Shown: positions 42,797 through 51,241 of the stretch, piece by piece | Layout of the letters: each line of letters begins with the position of its first letter | Numbering within the stretch: the stretch's first letter is position 1 | NCBI RefSeq assembly: GCF_024494645.1 | Contig: NZ_JANHDJ010000002.1 | Span: forward strand, 434,001-498,000 | Source: Halohasta litorea | Lineage (GTDB): Archaea; Halobacteriota; Halobacteria; Halobacteriales; Haloferacaceae | Length of the DNA: 64,000 nucleotides | Reading direction: 5' to 3' | Position numbers and translations under genes: made by a program | The notes under the pieces: generated by a model | What the model was told of the DNA's origin: nothing | The model's database searches: none | The model's input: only the letters and a program-made list of their open reading frames with translations

Positions 42797-43684
42797 ATGT
42801 ACACGGCAATCGACCACCAGATTACGCTGGACCTCGGTAATCGGAATTGTCGACGGCTCTACAAGGCCGCCCACGAGGGGACGCCGCTTGTGAAGCGCGC
42901 CGCAGAGCCGCTACTCGAAGCGGCCGACTCCCGCGACCGAGTGCTGCTGTCGACCGGGTTCCCGATCGTCCCGCCGGTGGCCCCTGAAACCGACGGCCCG
43001 CTCGGAACCGCGGTGATGGCACACGCCCTCGACAGCCTCGGTGCCGAACCGGTGATCGTCGTCGAACCGATGGTCGAAGCGACGATGGCTATCCTCCTTG
43101 ACGTGCTCGACTGCGAGGCCGAGATCGAACTCGTCGATCCGGCGACTGCTTCCGCCGAGTCGCTACTCGACCGCGACGACCCCGGCGCTGTAGTGGCAGT
43201 CGAGAAACCGGGTCGGTGTGCCGACGGTAGCCACCGGAACATGAACGGCGAGGCCGTCTCACAACACGTCAGCTCCGTCGACGCGCTGTTCGAGAGGGCC
43301 CGCGACCGCGGGGTTCCGACGGTCGCTGTCGGCGACGGTGGAAACGAGATCGGGATGGGCGTGGCGCAGTCGGCGGTCCGCAAACACGTCGATCACGGCG
43401 AGACGATCGCCTGCGTGACGCCGGTCGACCACCTCGTCGTCGCCGGGGTCTCGAACTGGGGTGCCTACGGTATCGTCGGCGCACTGTCGTTGCTCGCTGG
43501 CGAGCCGCTGCTCCACACGGCTCAAACCGAGCGTCGTCTGCTTGCGGCCAGCCTCAAGGCGGGCTGTGTCGACGGGGTGAGCGGCGAGTCGGTGCTGTCC
43601 GTCGACGGGATTCCGAACGGGGTTCACGAAGGGGTCGTCAGCGTGCTCGCCGAGAGCTGTGGGGCCGCGCTTGATGGGTCGTAA
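42797..43684 (+). CDS. D-glutamate cyclase-like protein (DUF4392)
   Basis: A 295-residue protein with the DUF4392/D-glutamate cyclase C-terminal fold. Recognisable blocks are 'TDGPLGTAVMAHALDSLGAEPVIV', 'AVEKPGRCADGSHRNMNG', 'VPTVAVGDGGNEIGMG' and 'VSNWGAYGIVGALSLL'. The eukaryotic homologue converts D-glutamate to 5-oxoproline. It follows the TRAP permease by 65 nt in the same direction, so it may process an imported ligand. Its last 11 bases overlap a short ORF in another frame (43674). Confidence 0.82.
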   Translation: MYTAIDHQITLDLGNRNCRRLYKAAHEGTPLVKRAAEPLLEAADSRDRVLLSTGFPIVPPVAPETDGPLGTAVMAHALDSLGAEPVIVVEPMVEATMAILLDVLDCEAEIELVDPATASAESLLDRDDPGAVVAVEKPGRCADGSHRNMNGEAVSQHVSSVDALFERARDRGVPTVAVGDGGNEIGMGVAQSAVRKHVDHGETIACVTPVDHLVVAGVSNWGAYGIVGALSLLAGEPLLHTAQTERRLLAASLKAGCVDGVSGESVLSVDGIPNGVHEGVVSVLAESCGAALDGS

Positions 43685-43829
43685 TCGGGTCGCTTTTCTG
43701 GACAACAACTGGGTGCGGTGTGTGAAGTCACGGAAACGGGACGACGGCGACTGGCCGGTCGACTACTACCCGCCGCAAAACGTCAGCGATATTTCGAGCG
43801 TCGAACCGCCTGCCGACGCCAGCGAGTAA
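43674..43829 (+). CDS. 51-residue small protein overlapping the cyclase gene
   Basis: ATG 43674 lies inside the end of the cyclase gene (overlap 11 nt) and the frame runs to TAA 43829. The product begins MGRNRVAFLDNNWVRCVKSR and ends in an acidic, Pro-rich tail (EPPADASE). The amino-acid composition, with Asp and Glu, an aromatic core (two Trp, two Tyr) and clean third-position GC preference, looks like a genuine halophile protein. I do not recognise the family. Overlap with the upstream gene suggests translational coupling. Confidence 0.5.
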   Translation: MGRNRVAFLDNNWVRCVKSRKRDDGDWPVDYYPPQNVSDISSVEPPADASE

Positions 43830-44409
43830 TAATGGAGGATATCATACAACGGTTCACACAGCCGTTCTTTGCCCCCCCAATTCGATCAGTAGAGTGTCTG
43901 ATTTCACCACAACGACTTTCCGTGCTTCACCGAACATAGATAACTCAAACAGTAGGACGTTGTCGGATCGAGTACACCGACATTAGTGAGCTTTCAGCTT
44001 CGCCTCCAGTCCTCCGGTAACCGTCGCCAGAGCGGCAAAAATATACCGTAGAACGATCCTATGATGAGCGCAAATGCAAATACAGTCAGTTCTGTCTCTG
44101 ATATTTGTAGGACCTCGAATGTAACCAAAATAGTAACGATGACACCAAGCGCCCAGATGGCTAGGGGTACTCGCGCCTTCAGTGACAAACCTCTATATAT
44201 AGACATACTTCCGGATACTTGCCACGAACGTAAATAGTGGTGGGATATCCGGGTTCGGCGCCCCCTATTTCAGTTCATTCTGTGTCTGATGAATTGGATT
44301 CCAACAGCGGCTCACAAACATTCTTGTCAAGATGTAACGTTAACCCCGCTATTCGCATTCGAGATCACGTAGCGATTTCGCGTCGCTCGTCGTTGTGAGA
44401 AATCAGAAA
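43830..44409. other. Low-GC region between the TRAP operon and tRNA-Val
   Basis: About 580 bases of clearly lower GC. It contains one probable small membrane protein gene on the minus strand (43994-44206, listed separately). The rest shows no convincing coding sequence. Lower GC next to a tRNA gene can mark an integration hotspot, but no integrase or att repeat was seen. Confidence 0.4.
43994..44206 (-). CDS. Small two-helix membrane protein
   Basis: A 70-residue protein with two hydrophobic helices (about 12-33 and 41-61, 'VPLAIWALGVIVTILVTFEV' and 'LTVFAFALIIGSFYGIFL') and a basic C-terminus (WRRLPEDWRRS). A TATA-like CTATTTA lies about 30 nt upstream of the ATG on the minus strand. Codon use is AT-richer than in neighbours, consistent with its low-GC surroundings. 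Family not recognised. Confidence 0.5.
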   Translation of the reverse strand: MSIYRGLSLKARVPLAIWALGVIVTILVTFEVLQISETELTVFAFALIIGSFYGIFLPLWRRLPEDWRRS

Positions 44410-44484
44410 TGGGTTGGGGCGGATTCGAACCGCCGGCCTGCTCCGTGTGAAGGAGCCGTCATAACCTGGCTAGACCACCAACCC
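44410..44484 (-). tRNA. tRNA-Val (anticodon CAC)
   Basis: On the minus strand the acceptor stem GGGTTGG pairs with CCAACCC followed by discriminator A. The anticodon stem GCTCC/GGAGC encloses the loop TTCACAC with anticodon CAC. The T arm is GGCGG-TTCGAAT-CCGCC. About 75 nt long with no intron; the 3' CCA is not encoded. Confidence 0.95.
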
Positions 44485-44572
44485 GCTACCGATTGCTACC
44501 TGTCGACCGGACTTAAAGGCTTCTTTCTACACGCGTTCCGACACCGACCGATAAAAAGGCGGAGCTGCCCGA

Positions 44573-44806
44573 TCAGGCCGTCTGCTCGTCGGGCTGGCGG
44601 GCCTGCCGCACACGCTGGAACCCCTGCTTGGCGGCGACGCGAACGCGCTCGGCGCGGGTTTCCGGCTCCGGTTCCGCTTCGACCTCGTCGCCGAACCGAG
44701 CCCGAACACGCCGGACAACCGGGGCCAGCTCCTCGCTCAGTCCCTGTTTGAGGTGCGATACGGCGCGGCCGAGATAGTACCGTGCGTCACTGAAGTGCTT
44801 GTTCAT
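44573..44806 (-). CDS. Small conserved haloarchaeal protein (DUF7553-like)
   Basis: A 77-residue highly charged helical protein starting MNKHFSDARYYLGRAVSHLKQG, followed by an acidic/basic mix and no Cys. It resembles short haloarchaeal proteins annotated DUF7553. A TATA-like GCTATATCT is centred near -27 from the ATG. Two DtxR-type palindromes lie upstream at about -54 and -88. The function is unknown; the operators suggest metal-dependent expression. Confidence 0.7.
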   Translation of the reverse strand: MNKHFSDARYYLGRAVSHLKQGLSEELAPVVRRVRARFGDEVEAEPEPETRAERVRVAAKQGFQRVRQARQPDEQTA

Positions 44807-44852
44807 ATCTGACCAAATGGCAGCAACAGATATAGCCTTTGTGCTGAATGCT

Positions 44853-44868
44853 TTTAGGCTGGCCTAAA
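44853..44868. promoter_or_regulatory. DtxR/Idr-like box 1
   Basis: TTTAGGC-TG-GCCTAAA is a perfect 7-bp inverted repeat. The TTAGGC/GCCTAA half-site resembles the operator of DtxR-family iron/manganese regulators (Idr/SirR in haloarchaea). Confidence 0.55.
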
Positions 44869-44886
44869 TCGAAGCCTTGATTACTA

Positions 44887-44902
44887 TTTAGGCAAACCTA
44901 AA
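44887..44902. promoter_or_regulatory. DtxR/Idr-like box 2
   Basis: TTTAGG-CAAA-CCTAAA, a second palindrome of the same class, centred 34 bp from box 1. Paired sites suggest binding of two dimers. Confidence 0.55.
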
Positions 44903-45104
44903 ACCACGGTCGGCGGGCGTGGCTTCCCGCCGCCGCGTATCGCCTCCGTCCTCGGGTCGACGGCACCGTGGGTTCGACCAATGACATGACCCGACTCGGC
45001 CGCCGCCACACACTCATCCGTCCCAGTGTCTGTCCCACACAGATCCGGCGGCGGTCGACCGTTCTCCGCGATGCTACCTCTCTAGGACCGCGGCCGCTCC
45101 GCCT

Positions 45105-45656
45105 TCAGTACGTCGGCGACTCCTCGGGCACCCCATCGCGGGCGTTGACCAGCCGCGCGAAGGTGAACAGCCCATCCGACAATCGGTTGAGATACGTCAC
45201 CGCCTCGGCGTTGATCGGCTCGTTTTGGGCGAGTTCGACCGCCCGGCGTTCGGCCCGCCGGGTGACTGACCGCGCGTGGTGGAGCGCCGCCCCGGAGTCG
45301 CCGCCACCCGGCAGGATAAACGACGTGAGTGGGTCGAGCTCCTCGTCGGCGGTGTCGATCCAGGATTCGAGCTGGTCGACGTGTTCCTCGCGGATCTGTG
45401 GGTCCTCCTCGTCGGGCTCGGGGGTGGCGAACTCCGACTGAATGATGTGGAGGTGGTTCTGGACCGACCCAAGCCAGTCGTCGACGTCATCGTACCCACT
45501 CGGGCGAGCGGTTCCAATCAGGGAGTTGGCCTCGTCGACGACGCCGTAGGCCTCGATCCGGGGGTTGGTCTTCGAGACCCGCGAGAGGTCCCGCAGGTCG
45601 GTCTCGCCCTCGTCGCCACGACCGGTATAAATCGTCACCGTCGACCGCCTCCGCAC
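45105..45656 (-). CDS. Cob(I)alamin adenosyltransferase (PduO-type)
   Basis: A protein of up to 183 residues from GTG 45656; GTG 45638 (giving MTIYTGRGDEG) matches the usual family start better. The ATP-binding motif 'TIYTGRGDEGETDL' lies at the N-terminus. The central helices include 'VDEANSLIG' and 'RIEAYGVVDE', and the C-terminal 'VTYLNRLSDGLFTFARLVN' is the family signature. It adenosylates the upper ligand of cob(I)alamin or cobinamide to make coenzyme B12. Stand-alone placement is common in haloarchaea. Confidence 0.9.
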   Translation of the reverse strand: MRRRSTVTIYTGRGDEGETDLRDLSRVSKTNPRIEAYGVVDEANSLIGTARPSGYDDVDDWLGSVQNHLHIIQSEFATPEPDEEDPQIREEHVDQLESWIDTADEELDPLTSFILPGGGDSGAALHHARSVTRRAERRAVELAQNEPINAEAVTYLNRLSDGLFTFARLVNARDGVPEESPTY

Positions 45657-45723
45657 TCGATAGCTGACATACGACTCGCTTAGGTCGCAATCAGCAAGTA
45701 GTTTGGTGCAGTCCCCTGCCGTG

Positions 45724-46137
45724 TCACTCGGTCGCGTGCCCCTCGAAGGCGGCGATCGTCGATCGCCACGCGTCGGGAATCGCCACTGGCTCGTCCGCCT
45801 CGTAGTCGTACTGTACCAGCACCACGGTCGCCGTCGCCACGATCTCGCCGTCGACCCGAAGCTCGTGGTCGAGCGTCAGACTCGTCGTCCCGATCTCCGG
45901 CACCGTGGTCTCGACGACCACCTCATCGTCGAGTTCGATCGGCTGGCAGTAATCGACCGACAGCGAGGCCACCACGGTGCCGACCGATCCGAGGTCGACA
46001 CCCAGCACCTGCTCGAAGTAGGCCACTCGGGCCTCCTCGATGTAGCTCACGTGAACCGCGTTATTGACGTGGCCGAAGGCGTCGATATCACGGAAGCGAA
46101 CCGAAACCGGCGTCGTAAACGGGTGGTCGATGTCCAT
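45724..46137 (-). CDS. Acyl-CoA thioesterase (4HBT hot-dog fold)
   Basis: A 137-residue hot-dog protein with the catalytic-loop motif 'VRFRDIDAFGHVNNAVHVSYIEEARV' (about 13-38), where the Asp of DIDAFGHVN is the usual nucleophile/base. A TATA-like GTACATATG is centred about 26 nt upstream of the ATG, fitting a leaderless mRNA. It probably hydrolyses acyl-CoA thioesters. It lies divergent to the ADP-forming acyl-CoA synthetase, which may share its CoA-ester metabolism. Confidence 0.88.
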   Translation of the reverse strand: MDIDHPFTTPVSVRFRDIDAFGHVNNAVHVSYIEEARVAYFEQVLGVDLGSVGTVVASLSVDYCQPIELDDEVVVETTVPEIGTTSLTLDHELRVDGEIVATATVVLVQYDYEADEPVAIPDAWRSTIAAFEGHATE

Positions 46138-46322
46138 GCTGGTACCTCGGGAGTCCGTCCATATGTACGCTGGGAGCGACCGTCACCGACACCGGCCAAC
46201 GGCTTTAGTCACGACTTGGCCGAACCGAGCCATATGGTCTCCGCCAGTCCAGCGACTACCCCACGCCACCGACTCGCCATCCTCCGAATGAACCCTCCCG
46301 CGGTCGACCGGCGGGCCGAACG

Positions 46323-48437
46323 ATGACGGACCTCTCGGGGCTGTTCGATCCCGACCGGATCGCCGTCATCGGCGCAACCGACCGCGAGGGCTCTGTCGGC
46401 CGCGCACTCCTGGAGAACCTCGCGACCTTCGACGGCGAGATCGTCCCGGTCAACCCGAACCGCGAGACGGTCCTGGACGCCGACTGTTACCCGAGCATTG
46501 AGGCGGCCCCGAACCCCACAGCAATCGACCTCGCAGTCGTCGCGGTTCCCGCCACGGTCGCCGTCGACGTGGTCCGGCAGGTCGGCGAACAAGGAATAAA
46601 AAACGTCGTCGTCATCACCGCAGGGTTCAGCGAGACCGACGCCGAAGGCCGACGGCGGGAGCGGGAACTGGCCGCGGTCGCCGCGGAGTACGACCTCGAT
46701 CTCGTCGGCCCGAACTCCGTGGGCGTGATCAGCACCGCGACCGGCCTCAACGGGACCTTTTTGGAGGGCCGACCGCCCGAGGGGTCGCTGTCGCTGCTGA
46801 GCCAGTCGGGGGCCTTTATCGCCGCGGTCATCGGCTGGGCAACCCAGCACAACATCGGCTTCAACGACGTGGTCTCGCTGGGCAACGAGACGGTTCTCGA
46901 CGAGGTCGACTTCCTCTATGAGTGGGACGACGATCCCGGGACCGACGTGATTCTCGCCTACGTCGAGGACATCGACGAGGGCCGGGCGTTCATCGAGACG
47001 GCCCGGGACGTGACCGCGTCGACGCCGGTGGTCGTCATCAAATCCGGTCGCACCGAGGCGGGGGCGGCGGCCGCGAAATCCCACACCGGCTCGATGGCAG
47101 GCAGTGACGACGCCTATGACGCAGCCTTCGAGCAGGCAGGCGTGATCCGTGCCGAGGACATCCAGGACGTCTTCGATTTCGGCCAGGTGCTCGCGGGCCA
47201 GCCACGCCCCGACGGCGACAACGTCGCGGTCGTCACCAACGGCGGCGGGCCGGGCGTGCTGACGACCGACGCGGTCGGCGACTCCAGCCTCGATCTCGCC
47301 GAGTTCGGGGTCGAAACCCGTACTGCCCTCGACGAACTGCTCCCCGCCGCGGCCGACAGTACCAACCCACTCGATATCATCGGGGATGCCGATCTCGCCC
47401 GGTTCGAAGCCGCACTCGATACCGTTTTGGCCGACAAGGGGGTCGACGGCGCGGTCGTCCTCTCGGTGCCGACCGCCCTCTACGAGTTCGCGGCCTTGGC
47501 CGAGACGATCGGCGACCTCCAGGCCGAGCACGGCACGCCGGTCGTCGCCTGTCTCATGGGTGGCGAGCCAGCGGATCGGGCTGCCGACACGTTGGCCCAG
47601 TACGGCATCCCCAACTACTTCGACCCCTCGCGAGCCGTCGCCAGCCTGGAAACCCTCGCCGACTACGGCGCGGTCCTCGACCGGGCGTACGAGCCGCCAG
47701 CCGAGTTCGAGGTCGACCGCAAGCGCGCCTCCGAGATCCTCGCCCAGACCGACGACCGCGACGTCGACTATCTCGGCGTTGAGGCGATGGCGCTCCTGGA
47801 TGCCTACGGGATACCGACGCCGCCGGGCGAACTGGTCGAGAGCCCCGAGGCCGCCGCGGCAGTCGCCGAGCGTATCGGCGGGCCGGTCGTCATGAAGATC
47901 GCCAGCCCGGAGATCGTCCACAAATCCGATATCGGCGGCGTCGAGGTCGGCGTCCCGACCGATGCCGTCGCCGACACCTACCGAACCATCCTGGATCGCG
48001 CGCGGAGCCACGCCCCCGAAACGTCACTTCTCGGTGTGCGCGTCGAAGGATTGGTCGACCCCGCCGAAAGTACCGAAACGATCATCGGTGCAAAGCGAGA
48101 CCCACAGTTCGGCCACCTCCTCATGTTCGGTCTCGGCGGTATCTTCGTCCAGATCTACGAGGATACGGCCTTCCGCATTGCGCCGGTGAGCGAACACGAG
48201 GCCCGCGCGATGACCGATGAAATCCGGGCTGCGCCGATGCTCAGGGGCACACGGGGACGAACCCCCGCGGACATCGACCGCATCGTCGAGACCATCCAGC
48301 GGGTCTCCCAGCTACTCACCGATTTCCCGGCGATCACGGAGTTAGATATCAATCCGCTGGTCGTCTCACCCGAGGGCGTCTCAGCGATCGACGTACGGGT
48401 ACGGGTCGACACGGCCGACCTCTCGCCTCCCGACTGA
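46323..48437 (+). CDS. ADP-forming acetate/acyl-CoA ligase (fused subunits)
   Basis: A 704-residue protein. The N-terminal CoA-binding Rossmann domain is 'DRIAVIGATDREGSVGRALL' (about 12-31). Succinyl-CoA-synthetase-like domains follow, with the phosphorylatable His in 'AAKSHTGSMAGSDDAY' near 252 and 'VTNGGGPGVLTTDA' near 305. A C-terminal ATP-grasp domain (about 480-700) includes 'VVMKIASPEIVHKSDIGGV' and 'EDTAFRIAPV'. It interconverts acyl-CoA + ADP + Pi with acid + ATP + CoA. This is the archaeal route for acetate formation. Confidence 0.93.
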   Translation: MTDLSGLFDPDRIAVIGATDREGSVGRALLENLATFDGEIVPVNPNRETVLDADCYPSIEAAPNPTAIDLAVVAVPATVAVDVVRQVGEQGIKNVVVITAGFSETDAEGRRRERELAAVAAEYDLDLVGPNSVGVISTATGLNGTFLEGRPPEGSLSLLSQSGAFIAAVIGWATQHNIGFNDVVSLGNETVLDEVDFLYEWDDDPGTDVILAYVEDIDEGRAFIETARDVTASTPVVVIKSGRTEAGAAAAKSHTGSMAGSDDAYDAAFEQAGVIRAEDIQDVFDFGQVLAGQPRPDGDNVAVVTNGGGPGVLTTDAVGDSSLDLAEFGVETRTALDELLPAAADSTNPLDIIGDADLARFEAALDTVLADKGVDGAVVLSVPTALYEFAALAETIGDLQAEHGTPVVACLMGGEPADRAADTLAQYGIPNYFDPSRAVASLETLADYGAVLDRAYEPPAEFEVDRKRASEILAQTDDRDVDYLGVEAMALLDAYGIPTPPGELVESPEAAAAVAERIGGPVVMKIASPEIVHKSDIGGVEVGVPTDAVADTYRTILDRARSHAPETSLLGVRVEGLVDPAESTETIIGAKRDPQFGHLLMFGLGGIFVQIYEDTAFRIAPVSEHEARAMTDEIRAAPMLRGTRGRTPADIDRIVETIQRVSQLLTDFPAITELDINPLVVSPEGVSAIDVRVRVDTADLSPPD

Positions 48438-48527
48438 TCGGCCACTCGGTACAGTACGCCAACAGTCAATCCAATCTAGCTTGTGGCTATTTGGCACTCA
48501 ATCGCGTTGGTGTCTTGTGATTGTTCT

Positions 48528-49276
48528 ATGTCACAGCGTTTAGCAGACACCACCGCACTCGTCACCGGCGCGTCCTCGGGGATCGGCCGTGCAATCGCAC
48601 TCCGCTTCGATAAGGAGGGCGCGAGTGTCGCCGTGGCCGACGTTCGAAGCGACCCCCGCGAAGGAGGCACACCGACCCACGAGTTGCTGTCCGACGGGGT
48701 ATTCATCGAAACGGATGTCTCGGATATCGAACAGCTACGGTCGACGATCGACGAAACCGTCGAGACGTTCGGCAGCCTCGACGTGATGGTGAACAACGCC
48801 GGGGTGTTCCCCGGCCCCAGCCGGTCGAAACGGTCAGTGAGGACGAGTACGACCGACTGCTGGCGATCAATCTCAAGGGCGTCTACTTCGGCTGTACCCT
48901 TGCGGCTGAGATCATGCGCAAGCAAGGCGACGGCGGATCGATCATCAACCTCTCGTCGATTGCGGGGGTGGTCGCCTTCGACGATTCGGCGGCCTACTGT
49001 GCCTCGAAAGGCGGGGTGACGAACCTGACGCGGGAACTCGCTGTCGAACTCGGCGACGACGGCATCCGCGTCAACGCGATCAACCCCGGCGTCATCGAAA
49101 CGGCGATGTCGACAGAGGACGCAGCCGTTGCGGGCACCCTCGGCGACCGGATCCCGCTTGGCCGCGACGGACTGCCCGAGGAGATCGCCGGGGTGGCGCT
49201 GTTCCTCGCAAGCGAGGAGTCCGCTTACGTCACCGGCCACAATCTCGTCGTTGATGGTGGCTACACGGCTCGATGA
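48528..49276 (+). pseudogene. SDR-family oxidoreductase interrupted by a frameshift
   Basis: The SDR coding sequence starts at ATG 48528 (MSQRLADTTALVTGASSGIGRAIA). It runs through 'VDVMVNNAG'-type sequence to about 48815 and continues one frame away as 'VETVSEDEYDRLLAINLKGVYFG', 'GSIINLSSIAG', 'YCASKGG' and 'GHNLVVDGGYTAR'. Adding one base in the CCCC run at 48815-48818 would restore a single protein of about 249 residues with an intact Ser-Tyr-Lys triad. This is either a recent natural frameshift or a sequencing error in a homopolymer. If functional, it would be an NAD(P)-dependent alcohol/3-ketoacyl reductase. Confidence 0.85.
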
Positions 49277-49395
49277 CTCTCGCCGTGGAATCTCCGGACG
49301 CAACATACCATCGTTTCCGTCGTAAACTGGTGGTCGACTGGTAGTCGTCTGTGTGGTAGACGGCTGGGATACCGAACCGGGAGGAAACAATACAG

Positions 49396-50817
49396 ATGTA
49401 CCTGCCGACCGACGAGGTCCGTATGCAAGCTCCGATCGTCGACGGGATCGTCGAATCCCTGCGGATCGGTGTCGGATTCCTCTGGACCGCGGCGTGGGCG
49501 ATCATCATGGGACTCGTGGTCACGAGTCTCGTACAGGTCTACGTCTCGAAAGACCGAATGGCCCGCGTGCTCGGCGAGGGGGATCTAACGGGACTGACGA
49601 AGGCAACCCTGTTCGGAGCCGCCAGCAGCGGCTGTAGCTTCGGGGCCGTGGCGATCGGCAAAGGGCTATTTAAAAAGGGCGCTCACACGGTGAACTTTCT
49701 GGCGTTCATGTTCGCGTCGACGAACCTCATCGTCGAACTCGGGTTGATGATCCTGGTGCTGCTCGGCTGGGAGTTCCTTCTCGCGGAACTGCTCGGCGGG
49801 CTCGTTCTCATCGCCATCATGGCCGTCATCGTTCACCTGACACTGCCCGAAACACTGTTCGACGAGGTCAGAACGGAACTCAACGAGCGCGACCACGAAC
49901 ACGGAGTGAGCGAAGATCCGACCTGTGGCATGGAGGGCCGCAAGGAGCATACGATCGTCACCGATGGGGGCGAAACGCTCAGATTCTGTTCGGAGGGCTG
50001 TCTGGAGAGCTACCGCCAACAGACCGCAAGCAGCGGCAACTGGCGGGACGAACTGCGCTCGTGGGGCGGCTGGTACAAACTCGGCAATCAGTACCGCAAG
50101 GAGTGGTCGATGCTGTGGACCGATGTCCTCGCCGGGTTCCTGATCTCGGGGTTCGTGATCGTGTTCGTCCCCCAGTGGGTCTGGAATCAGCTCTTCCTTC
50201 AGGGAGACGGCCTGCTTGTGACGGCCGAAAACGCGGTGATGGGGGTTGCGATCGCCGTCATCAGCTTCGTCGGCAGTATGGGCAACGTTCCCTTCGCGGT
50301 TGCCCTCTGGGGCGGCGGTGTGAGCTTCGCCGGCGTCATCGCCTTCGTCTATGCCGATCTCATCACCGTGCCCGTGTTGAACGTCTACCGGAAATACTAC
50401 GGCTGGCGCGTCATGCTGTACATCCTCGGCGTCTTCTTCGTGACGATGGCCTTCACCGGCTTCCTGATGGAACTACTCTTCGATGCCCTTGGCATCGTCC
50501 CGAACCTGGCCGGTGGCCAGACGGCGACCGAGCAGACCTATTTCGCGGTCGACTACACCTTCTATCTCAACCTCATCGCCTTCGGGCTCTCCGGGTTCCT
50601 GCTGTACGTCTACTGGCGAGGACTCGGAGCTCCGGGCGAGTACCGTGACCCCGTCTGTGGGATGCGGGCCGACGACTCCGGGCCGAGTGCCAGCTACGAC
50701 GGTGAGACGTACTACTTCTGTTCGGAGACCTGCAAACGAGCCTTCGAGGACGAACCGATGGGGTTCGCCGAGCACGGGCCACGAGTCGCCGACGAGGGCT
50801 ACGAACACGCACACTAG
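49396..50817 (+). CDS. Permease (COG0701/ArsP-like) with two YHS metal-binding domains
   Basis: A 473-residue protein. Two permease halves of four to five helices each (about 15-140 and 235-410) carry 'FGAASSGCSFGAVAIGKGLF' (near 75-93) and the matching 'SFVGSMGNVPFAVALWGGG'. After the first half comes a YHS/TRASH domain (about 172-205: 'DPTCGM', 'FCSEGC'). A second lies at the C-terminus (about 417-450: 'DPVCGM', 'FCSETC'). A His-rich tail ends the protein. The fold is that of arsenical/organo-metal permeases. The two Cys-rich domains suggest metal delivery or sensing. ATG 49423 is an alternative start. Confidence 0.86.
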   Translation: MYLPTDEVRMQAPIVDGIVESLRIGVGFLWTAAWAIIMGLVVTSLVQVYVSKDRMARVLGEGDLTGLTKATLFGAASSGCSFGAVAIGKGLFKKGAHTVNFLAFMFASTNLIVELGLMILVLLGWEFLLAELLGGLVLIAIMAVIVHLTLPETLFDEVRTELNERDHEHGVSEDPTCGMEGRKEHTIVTDGGETLRFCSEGCLESYRQQTASSGNWRDELRSWGGWYKLGNQYRKEWSMLWTDVLAGFLISGFVIVFVPQWVWNQLFLQGDGLLVTAENAVMGVAIAVISFVGSMGNVPFAVALWGGGVSFAGVIAFVYADLITVPVLNVYRKYYGWRVMLYILGVFFVTMAFTGFLMELLFDALGIVPNLAGGQTATEQTYFAVDYTFYLNLIAFGLSGFLLYVYWRGLGAPGEYRDPVCGMRADDSGPSASYDGETYYFCSETCKRAFEDEPMGFAEHGPRVADEGYEHAH

Positions 50818-50856
50818 TCGGGAGGTCGGCCTCCCCGCTACGCCGACTGGGCGGAG

Positions 50857-51060
50857 TTAACTCGCCGATGTAGAGGCATCGGCTCGGCGTGCCTGCCAGA
50901 CGTTGGCCCGGATGCCCGCCCGATCGAGCGTGAGGTCGACCGAATCACCGGTCTCCAGAGCCGCGAGTTCGCGGCGAAGCCCGCTGTCATCGTAGGCGAC
51001 GACATGAAATGTCCCCTGCGTTGAGGGGTCGACGACGGTCATTGTCTCGTGGGCATTCAT
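50857..51060 (-). CDS. Small conserved haloarchaeal protein
   Basis: A 67-residue acidic protein from ATG 51060 (MNAHETMTVVDPSTQG), chosen over the ATG at 51114 because the upstream segment is Ser/Lys-rich and unlike the rest. It is beta-rich ('GTFHVVAYDD', 'GDSVDLTLDRAGIRANVWQARR') and ends in a Ser/Ala/Thr tail. I do not recognise its function. It converges on the permease gene. Confidence 0.6.
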   Translation of the reverse strand: MNAHETMTVVDPSTQGTFHVVAYDDSGLRRELAALETGDSVDLTLDRAGIRANVWQARRADASTSAS

Positions 51061-51241
51061 CGAATCTATTATTTTGTACGATCGTGAGCTCTTTCGGCTA
51101 TTTAGTGTCGCCATGTAACTACAGAGCAGAGATAACTAAATAAATATTCTGTCTATATGGCCTAGAATGGTTGTATTTATACTAGGCCGAGGACGTCGGA
51201 TTAGCCCTCGATCGAACCCGTAGAGCGAGAGCCGTGGTCGA

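Larger units (their letters stand above)
44807..45104. other. Intergenic region holding DtxR-like boxes
   Basis: About 298 bases. The left half carries the promoter and two palindromes of the small helical protein gene. The right half (44905-45104) is GC-rich with no gene seen and probably contains the end of the adenosyltransferase transcript. Confidence 0.45.

Noticed and set aside
43830-44484. Possible integration site at tRNA-Val
   Set aside because: Local GC is low, but no integrase gene and no direct repeat of the tRNA 3' end were found in the window.
46209-48011. 600-residue open frame on the minus strand
   Set aside because: It is antisense to the ADP-forming acyl-CoA ligase. Its translation lacks recognisable domains and arises from GC-rich codon structure, as do similar frames at 1076-2527, 60674-62323 and 19674-20879.
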